From UJ101 sp965262705 (GTDB taxonomy: Bacteria; Bacteroidota; Bacteroidia; Flavobacteriales; UJ101): DNA of 64,000 nt. The position numbers were made by a program, and so were the translations under genes. The stretch spans positions 1,426,001-1,490,000 of the forward strand of contig OZ253556.1 of NCBI GenBank assembly GCA_965262705.1, given 5' to 3'. Shown piece after piece: positions 37,793 to 47,157 of this stretch; the first letter of the stretch is position 1, and each line of letters begins with the position of its first letter. Below the pieces are notes generated by a model. That model ran no database searches. It was not told the DNA's origin and saw nothing but the letters and a program-made list of their open reading frames with translations.

Positions 37793-37830
37793 AAATAGGG
37801 AAGAATTTGAAAGTTTAAGATTAAAATAAG

Positions 37831-38991
37831 ATGAAACAATTTTTACAAAATATTAAAGGAGATCGTTACTTGTGGGCATTTATTCTATTGCTTGCTATTT
37901 TTTCTTTTTTACCCATATATTCTGCCGGGCAAATAAGCCCGTTTAAACATTTAGTCTTTCTTCTTGTCGGATTTATCATCATTTATTTTACGCATTATAT
38001 AGATTATAAATATTTTGGAGGAATTGCCGTTTTAGCACTGCCTTTTGTTATTATTTTGTTAATCTTGACGATGCTTCAGGGGCATACTTTAGGGGGGGCA
38101 AACGCTTCACGGTGGTTGCGGATTCCGGGATTGCAAATCGGTTTTCAAACTTCTACTCTGGCCTCTGTTATTTTAATGATATATATTGCCCGCTATCTGG
38201 TAAAAATAAAGGATAGAACCGTAACGCTTAAAGAAACTTTTTTCCCTCTAATTTTTCCGATAATCGTTGTGGTAGGGCTCATACTTCCCGCTAACGGGTC
38301 AACAGCATTACTTGTTTTTGCTATGGCATTTTTACTCCTTTTCATCGGAGGATATCCCATTAGATATTTGATAACATTTGCTGGTTCAATGCTTGTTCTA
38401 ACAACGCTTTTTATTTTGCTGGCGTATACTTTTCCTAAAATGTTTCCCAACCGGATAAACACCTGGAAAGCACGTATTGAACGTTTTACCGATAAGGATA
38501 AAGAAATAGAAGAAGATTATCAGGTCTATATTGCCAAATCAGCCATTGCAAACGGAGGCACTATCAGGTTGCCTAGCCCCGGGCAAAGTCATTTTAAGTA
38601 TAAACTACCCCAGGCCTCTTCCGATTTTATTTATGCACTCATTGTAGAAGAATACAGCGCGGTAGGTGGATTTTTATTAATTTTTATTTATATTTTAATC
38701 CTATGGAGGCTCTTAGTTAATGCTACTAAAATACATACTTTTTTTGGTACTTTATTAATTCTGGCGGTAGGCTTCCCAATAATTTTTCAGGCTTTCTCTA
38801 ATATGGCTGTAGCGGTAAACTTAATTCCCGTAACCGGGCAAACTTTGCCTATGATTAGTGCAGGAGGAACTTCTATTTGGGTTACTTGTTTTGCCTTTGG
38901 AGTTATCTTAAGTGTAAGTCGTACCATAAAATCAAAAGAAGAATTACAAAACGAAAGAATGATAAGAAATGAGTTCAACCAAATCGCATAA
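37831..38991 (+). CDS. ftsW: Peptidoglycan glycosyltransferase FtsW (SEDS family)
   Basis: 386 residues, about ten membrane helices, with SEDS signatures: the large periplasmic-loop region near FTDKDKEIEEDYQ, the SDFIYALIVEEYSAVGG motif and PVTGQTLPMISAGGTS. It polymerises septal glycan from lipid II with FtsI as partner. Only in this part of the cluster is spacing loose (206 bases from murD, filled by a repeat). It overlaps murG by 23 bases. Confidence 0.95.
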   Translation: MKQFLQNIKGDRYLWAFILLLAIFSFLPIYSAGQISPFKHLVFLLVGFIIIYFTHYIDYKYFGGIAVLALPFVIILLILTMLQGHTLGGANASRWLRIPGLQIGFQTSTLASVILMIYIARYLVKIKDRTVTLKETFFPLIFPIIVVVGLILPANGSTALLVFAMAFLLLFIGGYPIRYLITFAGSMLVLTTLFILLAYTFPKMFPNRINTWKARIERFTDKDKEIEEDYQVYIAKSAIANGGTIRLPSPGQSHFKYKLPQASSDFIYALIVEEYSAVGGFLLIFIYILILWRLLVNATKIHTFFGTLLILAVGFPIIFQAFSNMAVAVNLIPVTGQTLPMISAGGTSIWVTCFAFGVILSVSRTIKSKEELQNERMIRNEFNQIA

Positions 38992-40093
38992 ATTTATCCT
39001 TAGCGGCGGAGGAACCGGCGGGCACATTTATCCGGCTATCGCTATTGCTGATGAAATAAAGCGGCGGGAGCCGGCTGCAGAATTCCTTTTTGTGGGAGCA
39101 ATAAATAAAATGGAAATGCAAAAAGTTCCTGCGGCAGGATTTCCGATTAAGGGACTTTGGATATCGGGCTTACGTAGAAAATTTTCGTTGGATTTACTGT
39201 TATTTCCGCTGAAACTCTTAATATCTCTGTGGAAGTCAAGGAAGATTATTTCAGGTTTTCAACCTGATGTAGCCATCGGTACGGGCGGATTCGCCTCTGG
39301 ACCCGTTTTGTTCGTTGCCTCACACATGCGGATCCCTACTTTAGTGCAAGAACAAAATTCATGCCCTGGTATAACCAATAAAAAACTGGCAAAAAGAGCC
39401 TCTACTGTTTGTGTAGCATACGATGGATTAGATAAAATATTTAAAAATGAAAAAGTTATAAATACCGGGAACCCTATTCGAAATGAGCTATTCAAATTTA
39501 TGCCGGCAAAAGAGGAGGCGTTAACTTTTTTTGGATTAAAAAAAGAATATAAAACCATACTTTCAGTGGGAGGGAGTTTAGGCTCTCGCAATAAAAATAA
39601 AGCTTTGGAAGAGCAGATTGATAAAATCAAAAATAAAAAGATTCAACTGATCTGGCAAACAGGAAGTATAGATTTTGAACGATTAAAAAGCAATGAAAAG
39701 TTAAAGGCAGACAATATCAAAATAATTAAATTTATACATGATATGAGAATGGCCTATGCTGCAGCCGATATTATTGTGTCCCGAGCAGGGGCTATTGCTA
39801 TTTCTGAGTTGTGCCTTGTGGGCAAACCCGTAGTTTTAATGCCGTTGCCTTGGGCGGCAGAAGACCATCAGACTAAGAATGCTGAAGTGCTGGTTAGAAA
39901 AAATGCAGCATTAATGATTAAAGATTCAGAAGCCAATGAAAAATTAGTGCCCGTTGTCTTAGCCTTATTAAAAGATGAAAAAAAGCAAAACGAAATGAGT
40001 AAAAATATTAAACGTCTTGCTAAGCCTAACGCAACGAGTGAAATTGTAGATGAAATTTTTTCAATTTTAAAAAACAAAGCAAGAAAAAGATAA
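38969..40093 (+). CDS. murG: UDP-N-acetylglucosamine-N-acetylmuramyl-(pentapeptide) pyrophosphoryl-undecaprenol GlcNAc transferase
   Basis: 374 residues of the GT28 family: glycine-rich LSGGGTGGHIYPAIAIA at the N-terminus, a membrane-association patch, EQNSCPGITNK, SVGGSLGSRNKN and the donor-binding ISRAGA-type segment VSRAGAIAISEL followed by LPWAAEDHQTKNA. It makes lipid II on the inner face of the membrane. It overlaps ftsW and precedes murC by 36 bases. Confidence 0.97.
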   Translation: MSSTKSHKFILSGGGTGGHIYPAIAIADEIKRREPAAEFLFVGAINKMEMQKVPAAGFPIKGLWISGLRRKFSLDLLLFPLKLLISLWKSRKIISGFQPDVAIGTGGFASGPVLFVASHMRIPTLVQEQNSCPGITNKKLAKRASTVCVAYDGLDKIFKNEKVINTGNPIRNELFKFMPAKEEALTFFGLKKEYKTILSVGGSLGSRNKNKALEEQIDKIKNKKIQLIWQTGSIDFERLKSNEKLKADNIKIIKFIHDMRMAYAAADIIVSRAGAIAISELCLVGKPVVLMPLPWAAEDHQTKNAEVLVRKNAALMIKDSEANEKLVPVVLALLKDEKKQNEMSKNIKRLAKPNATSEIVDEIFSILKNKARKR

Positions 40094-40129
40094 GAACAAA
40101 AATCAGTCGATAGATTATATTGAAAAGAA

Positions 40130-41488
40130 ATGTATTTAAAAGATATAGGCATAAAAAAAATAGATAAGATTTATTTTATTGGTATTGGAGGCATTGGAAT
40201 GAGTGCCCTGGCCAGGTATTTTAAATATATTGGGAAAAAAGTTTTAGGCTACGATAGAACAAAGACCGATTTAACACAGCAACTTCATAAGGAAGGAATC
40301 TCAATTACGTATGAGGATTCTCTTAAAACATTGCCTGCGGACCTAAACTTAAATGATTCGTTAATTGTTTATACATCTGCTATCCCTAAAAATCATGTGC
40401 AGAAGAACGAATTAAGAAAACGCGGGTTCCCTTTATACAAACGCGCTGAGATATTGGGAATGATCACACAAAATACCACTTGTATTGCCGTTTCCGGAAC
40501 TCATGGTAAAACCTCAACAGCCAGCCTGCTTGGGCATATTCTTTATGAAAATAATATTAAAATTACCGCTTTTTTCGGAGGAATTTGCGAAAATTATCAA
40601 TCCAATTTAATCCTCGGAGGGAACGAATATTCTGTGGTAGAAGCTGACGAATTTGATCGCTCCTTTTTGAGATTATCTCCAGATATAATTATCATTACCG
40701 CTATAGATGCCGATCATCTTGATATTTATGGCGCGCATACCGAGTTAAAAAAATCTTTTCAAGAGTTTGTAGACCGCCTTCCAAAAACAGGAACTCTAAT
40801 CACTCGAAAAGGACTGCCTATACAAGGTATTACGTATGCCGCTGATGAAGATGCAATTATGATTGCAAAGAATATCAGAATAAAAAACGGTATTTTCATA
40901 TTCGATGTTTTACATGAGGAGAAGATATATTCCGATTTTGAGTTATATCTGCCTGGAAGATATAATATAGAAAACGCATTGGCTGCAATAACCGCTGCGC
41001 GAATTCTCGGGCTATCCTTTGAAGAAATCAAAGCGAGTATAAAAACCTTTAAAGGCATCAAACGTCGTTTTTCTATTCATTACAATAAAGAAAGAGTGTA
41101 TATTGACGATTATGCACATCATCCTGCAGAGTTAGATGCAGTAATAAATACCGTAAAAGAATTATTTCCTAACAAAAAGCTGTTGGTTGTTTTCCAACCT
41201 CATTTATACAGCCGTACACGAGACTTTGCAGAAGCGTTTGTAAAAAGTCTTTCGCAAGCAGACGAATTAATTCTTATGGATATTTACCCCGCCAGAGAAT
41301 TGCCAATAGAAGGGGTTACCTCTAAATGGTTATTGTCTAAAATTTCTTTAACAAATAAACAGTTAGCAAACAGAGAAAACGTCTTAAATAAAATAAAAAC
41401 GACTGATTTTGAGGCATTGCTTACTGTCGGAGCAGGCAATATTGACACCTTAGTAACTCCTATAAAAGAATGGTTAAATGAAAAATAA
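40130..41488 (+). CDS. murC: UDP-N-acetylmuramate-L-alanine ligase
   Basis: 452 residues: FIGIGGIGMSALARY at the N-terminus, ATP loop AVSGTHGKTSTASL near 121-131, VEADEFDRSFL, and C-terminal YIDDYAHHPAELDAV with FQPHLYSRTRDF. It adds the first amino acid to UDP-MurNAc in the cytoplasm. Its end overlaps ftsQ by 11 bases. Confidence 0.97.
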   Translation: MYLKDIGIKKIDKIYFIGIGGIGMSALARYFKYIGKKVLGYDRTKTDLTQQLHKEGISITYEDSLKTLPADLNLNDSLIVYTSAIPKNHVQKNELRKRGFPLYKRAEILGMITQNTTCIAVSGTHGKTSTASLLGHILYENNIKITAFFGGICENYQSNLILGGNEYSVVEADEFDRSFLRLSPDIIIITAIDADHLDIYGAHTELKKSFQEFVDRLPKTGTLITRKGLPIQGITYAADEDAIMIAKNIRIKNGIFIFDVLHEEKIYSDFELYLPGRYNIENALAAITAARILGLSFEEIKASIKTFKGIKRRFSIHYNKERVYIDDYAHHPAELDAVINTVKELFPNKKLLVVFQPHLYSRTRDFAEAFVKSLSQADELILMDIYPARELPIEGVTSKWLLSKISLTNKQLANRENVLNKIKTTDFEALLTVGAGNIDTLVTPIKEWLNEK

Positions 41489-42200
41489 AATGTTAAATAT
41501 CGTTACTATATTAGGATTTATATCTTTTCTAATTCTCTCAGGTTTCATGATCGATAGGAATGGGAATCGGCGACTGACAAAAATTTATTTAAAAAATGAA
41601 AGCAAAGAAGGAAACGATTTTATTAATGAAAATATAGTAAAAGATATTATCTCAAAAAAAATAAGCATAGATTCTGTTAAAATGAAAACACTTCCTATTG
41701 ATAGTATTGAAATGTGGTTAGCTCAAGACCCATTTGTAAAAAGAGTAGAAGTTTACACCACTGTTCAAGGAGAATTGATAACGGATATTACGCAAAAAAC
41801 ACCTATTGTCAGGGTAAAAAATGGAATGGATGAATATTATTTAACTGAAGAAAATCAACGAATACCGCTATCCGATGTTTACTCGGTTAATGCTATGCTC
41901 GTCATCGGAAAGGTGGACACATCTGATTATAAACCCCTGGTTGATTTAGCAAAATTCATTCATAAGGACAAGTTGCTGAAAAAGAACATAACCGGCATTC
42001 AAAAAGCAGCAAAAAATTCTTTTATTTTAAAAGTTAATCAGGGAGGTTTTACGATTGATTTTGGAAAAATTAATAACTTTAAAGAAAAATTTACAAAACT
42101 CAATCTTTTTTATAATCAATATCTTGAAAAGATGGGGTTTAACAAATATAAGAGAATAAGTTTAGCATATAAAAATCAGGTAATCGCACAAAAAAAGTAA
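41478..42200 (+). CDS. ftsQ: Cell division protein FtsQ-like
   Basis: 240 residues: a short cytoplasmic tail, one membrane helix (about 6-24, IVTILGFISFLILSGFMI) and a periplasmic domain with POTRA/beta features (LPIDSIEMWLAQDPFVKRVEVYTT). Sequence conservation is low, as usual for FtsQ in this phylum; the position between murC and ftsA and the topology carry the call. It overlaps murC and ends three bases before ftsA, so the three genes are coupled. Confidence 0.88.
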   Translation: MKNKMLNIVTILGFISFLILSGFMIDRNGNRRLTKIYLKNESKEGNDFINENIVKDIISKKISIDSVKMKTLPIDSIEMWLAQDPFVKRVEVYTTVQGELITDITQKTPIVRVKNGMDEYYLTEENQRIPLSDVYSVNAMLVIGKVDTSDYKPLVDLAKFIHKDKLLKKNITGIQKAAKNSFILKVNQGGFTIDFGKINNFKEKFTKLNLFYNQYLEKMGFNKYKRISLAYKNQVIAQKK

Positions 42201-42203
42201 CCG

Positions 42204-43595
42204 ATGGGCAATCAGAATATAGCAGTAGGATTAGATATAGGAACAACCAAAATAGTTGCTATTGTAGGGCGTAAAAATGAATACAATAAGGTAGAAGTGC
42301 TGGGGGTAGGAAAAGCCAAAAGTCTTGGCGTGCACCGGGGCGTAGTCAGCAATATTACACAAACCATTAATTCTATACAGAAAGCTGTGCAGGAGGCTGA
42401 GCGCACTTCGGGAATTGAAATCAAAAGTGTTGTCGTAGGAATAGCAGGACAACATATTAGGAGTTTGCAGCATAGTGATTACATCACACGAGAAAATAAC
42501 GAAGAGGTCATTAACGAAAAAGACATCGATCAGCTAAAGAATCAGGTGCATAAATTAGTAATGCTTCCCGGCGAAGAGATTATTCATGTTTTACCTCAAG
42601 AGTATAAGGTGGATGGCCAATCGGAAATATATCACCCTATAGGAATGTATGGGCGGCGTCTCGAAGCCAATTTTCACGTAGTAGTCGGGCATGTGTCCTC
42701 TATCAAAAATATCGGCAGGTGTATAAGAAGTGCAGGTCTTACTCTTAAAGCCATCACATTAGAACCTCTGGCTTCTGCAGAAGCTGTTTTAGGACAAGAG
42801 GAAAAAGAAGCCGGCGTTGCTTTAGTCGATATCGGAGGGGGCACAACGGATATTGCTATTTTTAAAGATAACATTATTCGACATACCGCCGTGATTCCTT
42901 TTGGAGGTAATATCATAACAGAAGATATTAAAACGGGCTGTTCCATTATTGAACGTCAGGCAGAAGTGTTGAAAGTGAAGTTTGGTTCTGCTTGGCCAGG
43001 AGAAAATTCTGAAAATGAAGTCGTTTCTATTCCAGGTTTGAGAGGACGCGAGCCGAAAGAAATTTCATTTAGAAAACTCTCGGAGGTCATCAATGCCCGC
43101 GTAAGTGAAATCATGGAGCAGGTAGCGGTAGAAATCAAAAATTATGGGGAAGAAGAACAAAAGAAAAAACTTATTGCAGGCATTGTAATGACCGGCGGAG
43201 GAGCTAAGTTGAAACACATTCGTCAACTAACTGAGTATATTACCGGAATGGACGTTAGAATCGGGCTACCTAACGAGCACCTCGCCGGTGGACAACAACA
43301 GCCATTATCTACCCCTGAGTTTTCAACTGCTACCGGGTTACTGATTAAAGGGTTAGAAGGTCATGTTCATTCTTCTGAATCAATAGAAAGTAACCCTGCA
43401 AACCATCATGGTAAGGCGCAGGGGCAGCCTCCCGGTGAATTTGAACGTCCAATAGCAGAAACACAAGAGCGAAAGAAGAATAGAGCAGAAAGTGCATCGG
43501 TAAAAGAAAAAATATCAGATAGTACTTCTTTGAAAACCTCTTTTTTTGAAAAATGGGCAGAAAAATTTAGAAAAATGTTTAACGAAACAGAATAA
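42204..43595 (+). CDS. ftsA: Cell division protein FtsA
   Basis: 463 residues of the actin/HSP70 ATPase fold: VGLDIGTTKIVAIVG at the N-terminus, the SHS2/1C domain, ALVDIGGGTTDIAIF, and VMTGGGAKLKHI. The last residues (FFEKWAEKFRKMF) form an amphipathic helix for membrane anchoring. It tethers FtsZ to the inner membrane. A low-complexity linker rich in Ser, Pro and Glu lies before the anchor. Confidence 0.97.
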   Translation: MGNQNIAVGLDIGTTKIVAIVGRKNEYNKVEVLGVGKAKSLGVHRGVVSNITQTINSIQKAVQEAERTSGIEIKSVVVGIAGQHIRSLQHSDYITRENNEEVINEKDIDQLKNQVHKLVMLPGEEIIHVLPQEYKVDGQSEIYHPIGMYGRRLEANFHVVVGHVSSIKNIGRCIRSAGLTLKAITLEPLASAEAVLGQEEKEAGVALVDIGGGTTDIAIFKDNIIRHTAVIPFGGNIITEDIKTGCSIIERQAEVLKVKFGSAWPGENSENEVVSIPGLRGREPKEISFRKLSEVINARVSEIMEQVAVEIKNYGEEEQKKKLIAGIVMTGGGAKLKHIRQLTEYITGMDVRIGLPNEHLAGGQQQPLSTPEFSTATGLLIKGLEGHVHSSESIESNPANHHGKAQGQPPGEFERPIAETQERKKNRAESASVKEKISDSTSLKTSFFEKWAEKFRKMFNETE

Positions 43596-43644
43596 TTTAG
43601 TAAATGAAATTGAGTTATTAAATACACTAATTAAAAAATAAGTC

Positions 43645-45402
43645 ATGAATAATACAGAAGGAATCGTTTTTGATTTACCCAAAAACAGGTCTGCAGCCAT
43701 AAAAGTAATCGGCGTAGGAGGTGGAGGAAACAATGCAGTTAATCACATGTTTTCAGAAGGAATTTCTGGCGTTGATTTTGTTATTTGCAACACCGATGCA
43801 CAAGCGCTAAACAATAGCCCTGTAAGCAATAAAATACAATTAGGCATCTCCGTTACTGAGGGATTAGGGGCAGGAGCTAATCCTGAAATAGGAAAGAAGG
43901 CAGCATTAGAGAGTGCAGAAGATATAAAAGCAATTTTGGATACGCATACCAAAATGGTTTTTATAACTGCCGGAATGGGAGGAGGCACGGGCACAGGTGC
44001 AGCGCCGATTATTGCCGGAATGGCAAAAGAATTAGGAATACTGACCGTTGGAATTGTAACCATTCCGTTTTACTTTGAAGGAAACCGGAGAATGGAACAA
44101 GCCGAAGCTGGCGTAGAAGAGTTAAAGCAAAATGTTGATTCTCTTATCGTAATAAATAATGATAAACTAAGGGAGCTATATGGTAATCTTGGATTTAAAA
44201 CCGGGTTTGCTAAGGCAGATGAAGTATTAGCCATAGCTGCCAAAGGAATAGCTGAGGTTATTACGAATCATTATAAACAAAATATTGATTTGCGCGATGC
44301 TAAAACCGTTTTAGCCGATAGTGGAACTGCCATTATGGGATCAGCGGTAGCCTCGGGGGTAGAAAAAGCAAAAGAGGCGATTATTAATGCGTTAGATTCT
44401 CCATTATTAAACAATAATAAAATTAAAGGAGCTAAAAATGTTTTACTTTTAATCGTTTCCGGTGCAGAAGAAATTACGATTGATGAAATAGGCGTTATAA
44501 ACGATTATATTCAGACAGAAGCCGGTTATAGTGCTAATATTATTATGGGGATTGGCGAGGATGAAGAGTTAGGCAACGCTATTCGGGTAACAGTGGTTGC
44601 AACAGGATTTCCGCACAATGAACAAAAATTCTCAAGAGAAGAAAAGAAAACCGTCCATACCTTGTTAGAAGAACAGCCCGTTACAAAAGTGCTTTCACCG
44701 GATCAGGCGCCGGATCAATCAGAAGAATCAATTGAAAATCCCATTACTGAAATAGTGAAACCTGAGAATAGAGTCGAAAAGAAAACACGAGCACAGCAGG
44801 TAAAACAAAAAAATCTTTTTGGGGAGAGTACATCCACTGAACCATCATCTGAAAATCGGATAGTATATCCTCTTTTTGAAGAAGAAGAGAATACGACAGA
44901 AAAAGGAAAAATGACAATAGAAGATAGCAATATTGAGTTGCAGGAAACTACAGATAAAACCTCTCCCGAAATATTGCTTTCTCCAAAGTATGAAGAAAAA
45001 ACCCTGAATAATGCAAAAACAAATACTGATGATTTTAACGATTGTGATTTTGAAGTAAAAGTCATTGAAAAAAAAGAAAAAAAACCAGAAATTGATGCAG
45101 AAAAAGATAACTATTCTAATCCTTTTGAAACACCAATCTTAGAAAGAAATGTGAAAAAAAAATCCCTAAAGACCACAGAAGAGCGAAGACAAAAATTAAA
45201 AGCATTTAATTATAAATTCAAGCAGCAGATCAAAAATATTGAAGATATAGAGCGTACACCTGCTTATAAACGCCAGGGAATTGAATTAACAGAATTGAAT
45301 AAGGACTCCGGCTTATTATCACGAAGGTCATTAACTCAGGATGAAGAAAATAAGTTAAAAACCCGCGATAATAATTCATTTTTACACGATAATACAGATT
45401 GA
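43645..45402 (+). CDS. ftsZ: Cell division protein FtsZ
   Basis: 585 residues. The tubulin-like GTPase occupies about 1-330 with GVGGGGNNAVNHM, the GTP loop MGGGTGTGAAP near 112, and NNDKLRELYG. A long charged linker of about 230 residues follows and ends with the conserved Bacteroidota tail SFLHDNTD. The TGA stop (45400-45402) is shared with the repeat that starts at 45401: the T belongs to the target duplication and the GA to the element, and the same TGA is present in the duplicated right flank, so the insertion left the protein unchanged. Confidence 0.97.
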   Translation: MNNTEGIVFDLPKNRSAAIKVIGVGGGGNNAVNHMFSEGISGVDFVICNTDAQALNNSPVSNKIQLGISVTEGLGAGANPEIGKKAALESAEDIKAILDTHTKMVFITAGMGGGTGTGAAPIIAGMAKELGILTVGIVTIPFYFEGNRRMEQAEAGVEELKQNVDSLIVINNDKLRELYGNLGFKTGFAKADEVLAIAAKGIAEVITNHYKQNIDLRDAKTVLADSGTAIMGSAVASGVEKAKEAIINALDSPLLNNNKIKGAKNVLLLIVSGAEEITIDEIGVINDYIQTEAGYSANIIMGIGEDEELGNAIRVTVVATGFPHNEQKFSREEKKTVHTLLEEQPVTKVLSPDQAPDQSEESIENPITEIVKPENRVEKKTRAQQVKQKNLFGESTSTEPSSENRIVYPLFEEEENTTEKGKMTIEDSNIELQETTDKTSPEILLSPKYEEKTLNNAKTNTDDFNDCDFEVKVIEKKEKKPEIDAEKDNYSNPFETPILERNVKKKSLKTTEERRQKLKAFNYKFKQQIKNIEDIERTPAYKRQGIELTELNKDSGLLSRRSLTQDEENKLKTRDNNSFLHDNTD

Positions 45403-45563
45403 GACCTTTGCAGAACACATAAAAAAGGATTAAAAAGAAATCATTTAGCTTCAAACTGCTTCCTTCTCAAAAAATTAAAATCCTCACAACCCAAAGGTTG
45501 ATCCGGCGTTTAATTTTTATCGGGCTTTGCATTTTTTTGCTAAAGTGCTTTTGCAACGGTCTC
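45401..45563. repeat. Full-length MITE-like repeat at the ftsZ stop codon, TSD AGATT
   Basis: From GAGACCTTTGCAGAACACAT to TTTTGCAACGGTCTC, flanked by AGATT at 45396-45400 and 45564-45568. The right flank continues GATATG, showing that the empty site read AGATTGA and already had the TGA. Confidence 0.93.
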
Positions 45564-45620
45564 AGATTGATATGACAAACTGAGAATTTTAATTTTTTTA
45601 AAGCACCCCGTTTAAAGCGA

Positions 45621-45698
45621 GATGCTTTAATTCTCATACTTTTTCACTTATTCTGCAGCGGTCTCTTGAACTGTAAGCCAGCGAAAACTAAAGGCCTC
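45621..45698. repeat. MITE-like repeat fragments between ftsZ and atpB
   Basis: GATGCTTTAATTCTCATACT through TTATTCTGCAGCGGTCTC (to 45665), then GAACTGTAAGCCAGCGAAAA up to CTAAAGGCCTC. Two different end pieces are fused. Confidence 0.55.
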
Positions 45699-45749
45699 GG
45701 GTATAAAAAAAATATCCAAAATATCGCTTGTTATTCTATGATAAAGATA

Positions 45750-45757
45750 TAAATTTG
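45750..45757 (+). promoter_or_regulatory. -7 promoter box for the atp operon
   Basis: TAAATTTG matches TAnnTTTG, with TTG at 45728-45730 nineteen bases upstream as -33 element, and lies 24 bases before the GTG start of atpB. Confidence 0.55.
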
Positions 45758-45781
45758 CACATATTTTAAAAAAGTATTCTT

Positions 45782-46834
45782 GTGATAGATAATTCTCATG
45801 GAATAAAGTATTTATTACTGTTTATATTATCATTTTTTGTTCAATTCATACTGGCAAAAGATAAAGAAAGCCTTGAAAAAGAAACAGAACAAACAAGAAA
45901 AGAATATATCAATCATCATATTTTAGATTCGCACGATCTCTCACTTTTTCACTATGTTGATAGTGATGGAAAAACGCACCATATAGGTTTTCCTCTACCG
46001 GTTATTCTCTGGGACAATGGATTAAAAATATTTTCTTCCTCACGATTTCATTATGGAAAGCATGTGGTAAAGGCTGGAGAATCATATTATAGCCTTTACC
46101 ATGGGAAAATTTATAAAACAAATGCCGAAGGCAAAATCAATTTTGATGAAAAGCCTTTAGATTTTTCGATTACCAAAAATGTGGTTACCATTCTTTTCGC
46201 TAGTCTTTTGATGTTACTCATTTTTGTAAGTTTGGCACGATCCTATCGAAAAAGCAAAACCATGCTCCCAACAGGAGTTGGACGTTTTTTTGAACCCATA
46301 GTTGTTTACATAAGAGATGAGATTGCTATTCCAAGTATTGGGAAAAAACATTATAAGCGCTACATGAGTTTCCTCCTGACGGTGTTTTTCTTTATTTGGT
46401 TCCTTAATTTGTTGGGACTGACCCCTTCCGGAGCAAATATTACAGGTAACATTACCATTACTTTTGCACTTGCTTTAGTAACTTTTGTTATTACAAATAT
46501 AAGTGGGAATAAAAACTACTGGCTGCATATTTTTTGGATGCCCGGCGTACCAATTCCTATAAAAGTGTTGTTAGCGCCAATTGAATTCCTTGGTATTTTT
46601 ATCAAGCCATTTGCTTTAATGATGCGTCTTTTTGCCAATATTATGGCCGGGCATATTGTGCTTATGAGCGTGATCGCCTTAATATTTTTGTTCAAAAACT
46701 GGATTGGAGGAAGTTTATCTTTCGCAATGGCTTTCTTTCTTTCGATTTTAGAATTATTGGTAGCCTTATTACAAGCATATATTTTTACTTTATTGTCTGC
46801 ATTGTATTTTGGCATGGCAGTAGAAGGACATTAA
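45782..46834 (+). CDS. atpB: F0F1 ATP synthase subunit a
   Basis: 350 residues from a GTG start; the nearby ATG at 45798 is out of frame and no in-frame ATG precedes the first membrane segment. There is an N-terminal hydrophobic segment resembling a signal (IKYLLLFILSFFVQFILA) and a periplasmic His-rich extension, as in other Bacteroidota. The C-terminal membrane part has the essential Arg in MMRLFANIMAGH. It forms the proton path beside the c-ring. First gene of the atp operon; no atpI precedes it. Confidence 0.94.
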   Translation: MIDNSHGIKYLLLFILSFFVQFILAKDKESLEKETEQTRKEYINHHILDSHDLSLFHYVDSDGKTHHIGFPLPVILWDNGLKIFSSSRFHYGKHVVKAGESYYSLYHGKIYKTNAEGKINFDEKPLDFSITKNVVTILFASLLMLLIFVSLARSYRKSKTMLPTGVGRFFEPIVVYIRDEIAIPSIGKKHYKRYMSFLLTVFFFIWFLNLLGLTPSGANITGNITITFALALVTFVITNISGNKNYWLHIFWMPGVPIPIKVLLAPIEFLGIFIKPFALMMRLFANIMAGHIVLMSVIALIFLFKNWIGGSLSFAMAFFLSILELLVALLQAYIFTLLSALYFGMAVEGH

Positions 46835-46870
46835 AAAAAGAAATTATTAATTATTTAAAATAAATTTATT

Positions 46871-47065
46871 ATGACAATTCCAGCTATTGTAGGTTCAGGA
46901 TTAATCGTGATTGGCGCCGGTCTTGGGATTGGCAGAATTGGAGGTTCAGCAATGGACGCCATGGCTCGTCAACCTGAAATGTACGGAAGAATCCAAATTG
47001 CGATGCTAATTGCTGCTGCGTTGGTCGAAGGACTGGCCTTTGCTGCTTTTTTCCTTGGCGGGTAA
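46871..47065 (+). CDS. atpE: F0F1 ATP synthase subunit c
   Basis: A 64-residue double-helix hairpin: helix 1 with the GxGxGxG packing run (GAGLGIGRIGG), a polar loop ARQPE, and helix 2 with the ion-carrying carboxylate Glu53 in LVEGLAFAAF. No Na+-specific ES/ET pair follows the Glu, so proton use is likely. It forms the rotor ring in the inner membrane. A long gap of 92 bases to atpF holds two alternative hairpins, which may set its higher expression. Confidence 0.96.
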   Translation: MTIPAIVGSGLIVIGAGLGIGRIGGSAMDAMARQPEMYGRIQIAMLIAAALVEGLAFAAFFLGG

Positions 47066-47076
47066 AAGCAAAAAAA

Positions 47077-47123
47077 CCAATCAATGGCTATGACGATTGG
47101 TCTTCGTAGCCGTTGATTTTTAA
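47077..47123 (+). terminator. Alternative hairpins between atpE and atpF (partial terminator or mRNA stabiliser)
   Basis: A 12-bp stem AATCAATGGCTA (47079-47090) / TAGCCGTTGATT (47107-47118), with one G-U pair, is followed by a short T-run. A competing stem CCAATC (47077-47082) / GATTGG (47095-47100) shares the left arm. The two cannot form together. Function is inferred from position after the high-copy c subunit. Confidence 0.5.
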
Positions 47124-47157
47124 AAATTTGTGAAAAACCAAATTATATTTCGTAAAA

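Noticed and set aside
45401..45563. Repeat as a truncation of FtsZ
   Set aside because: The conserved C-terminal tail is complete before the repeat and the stop is present in the duplicated flank.
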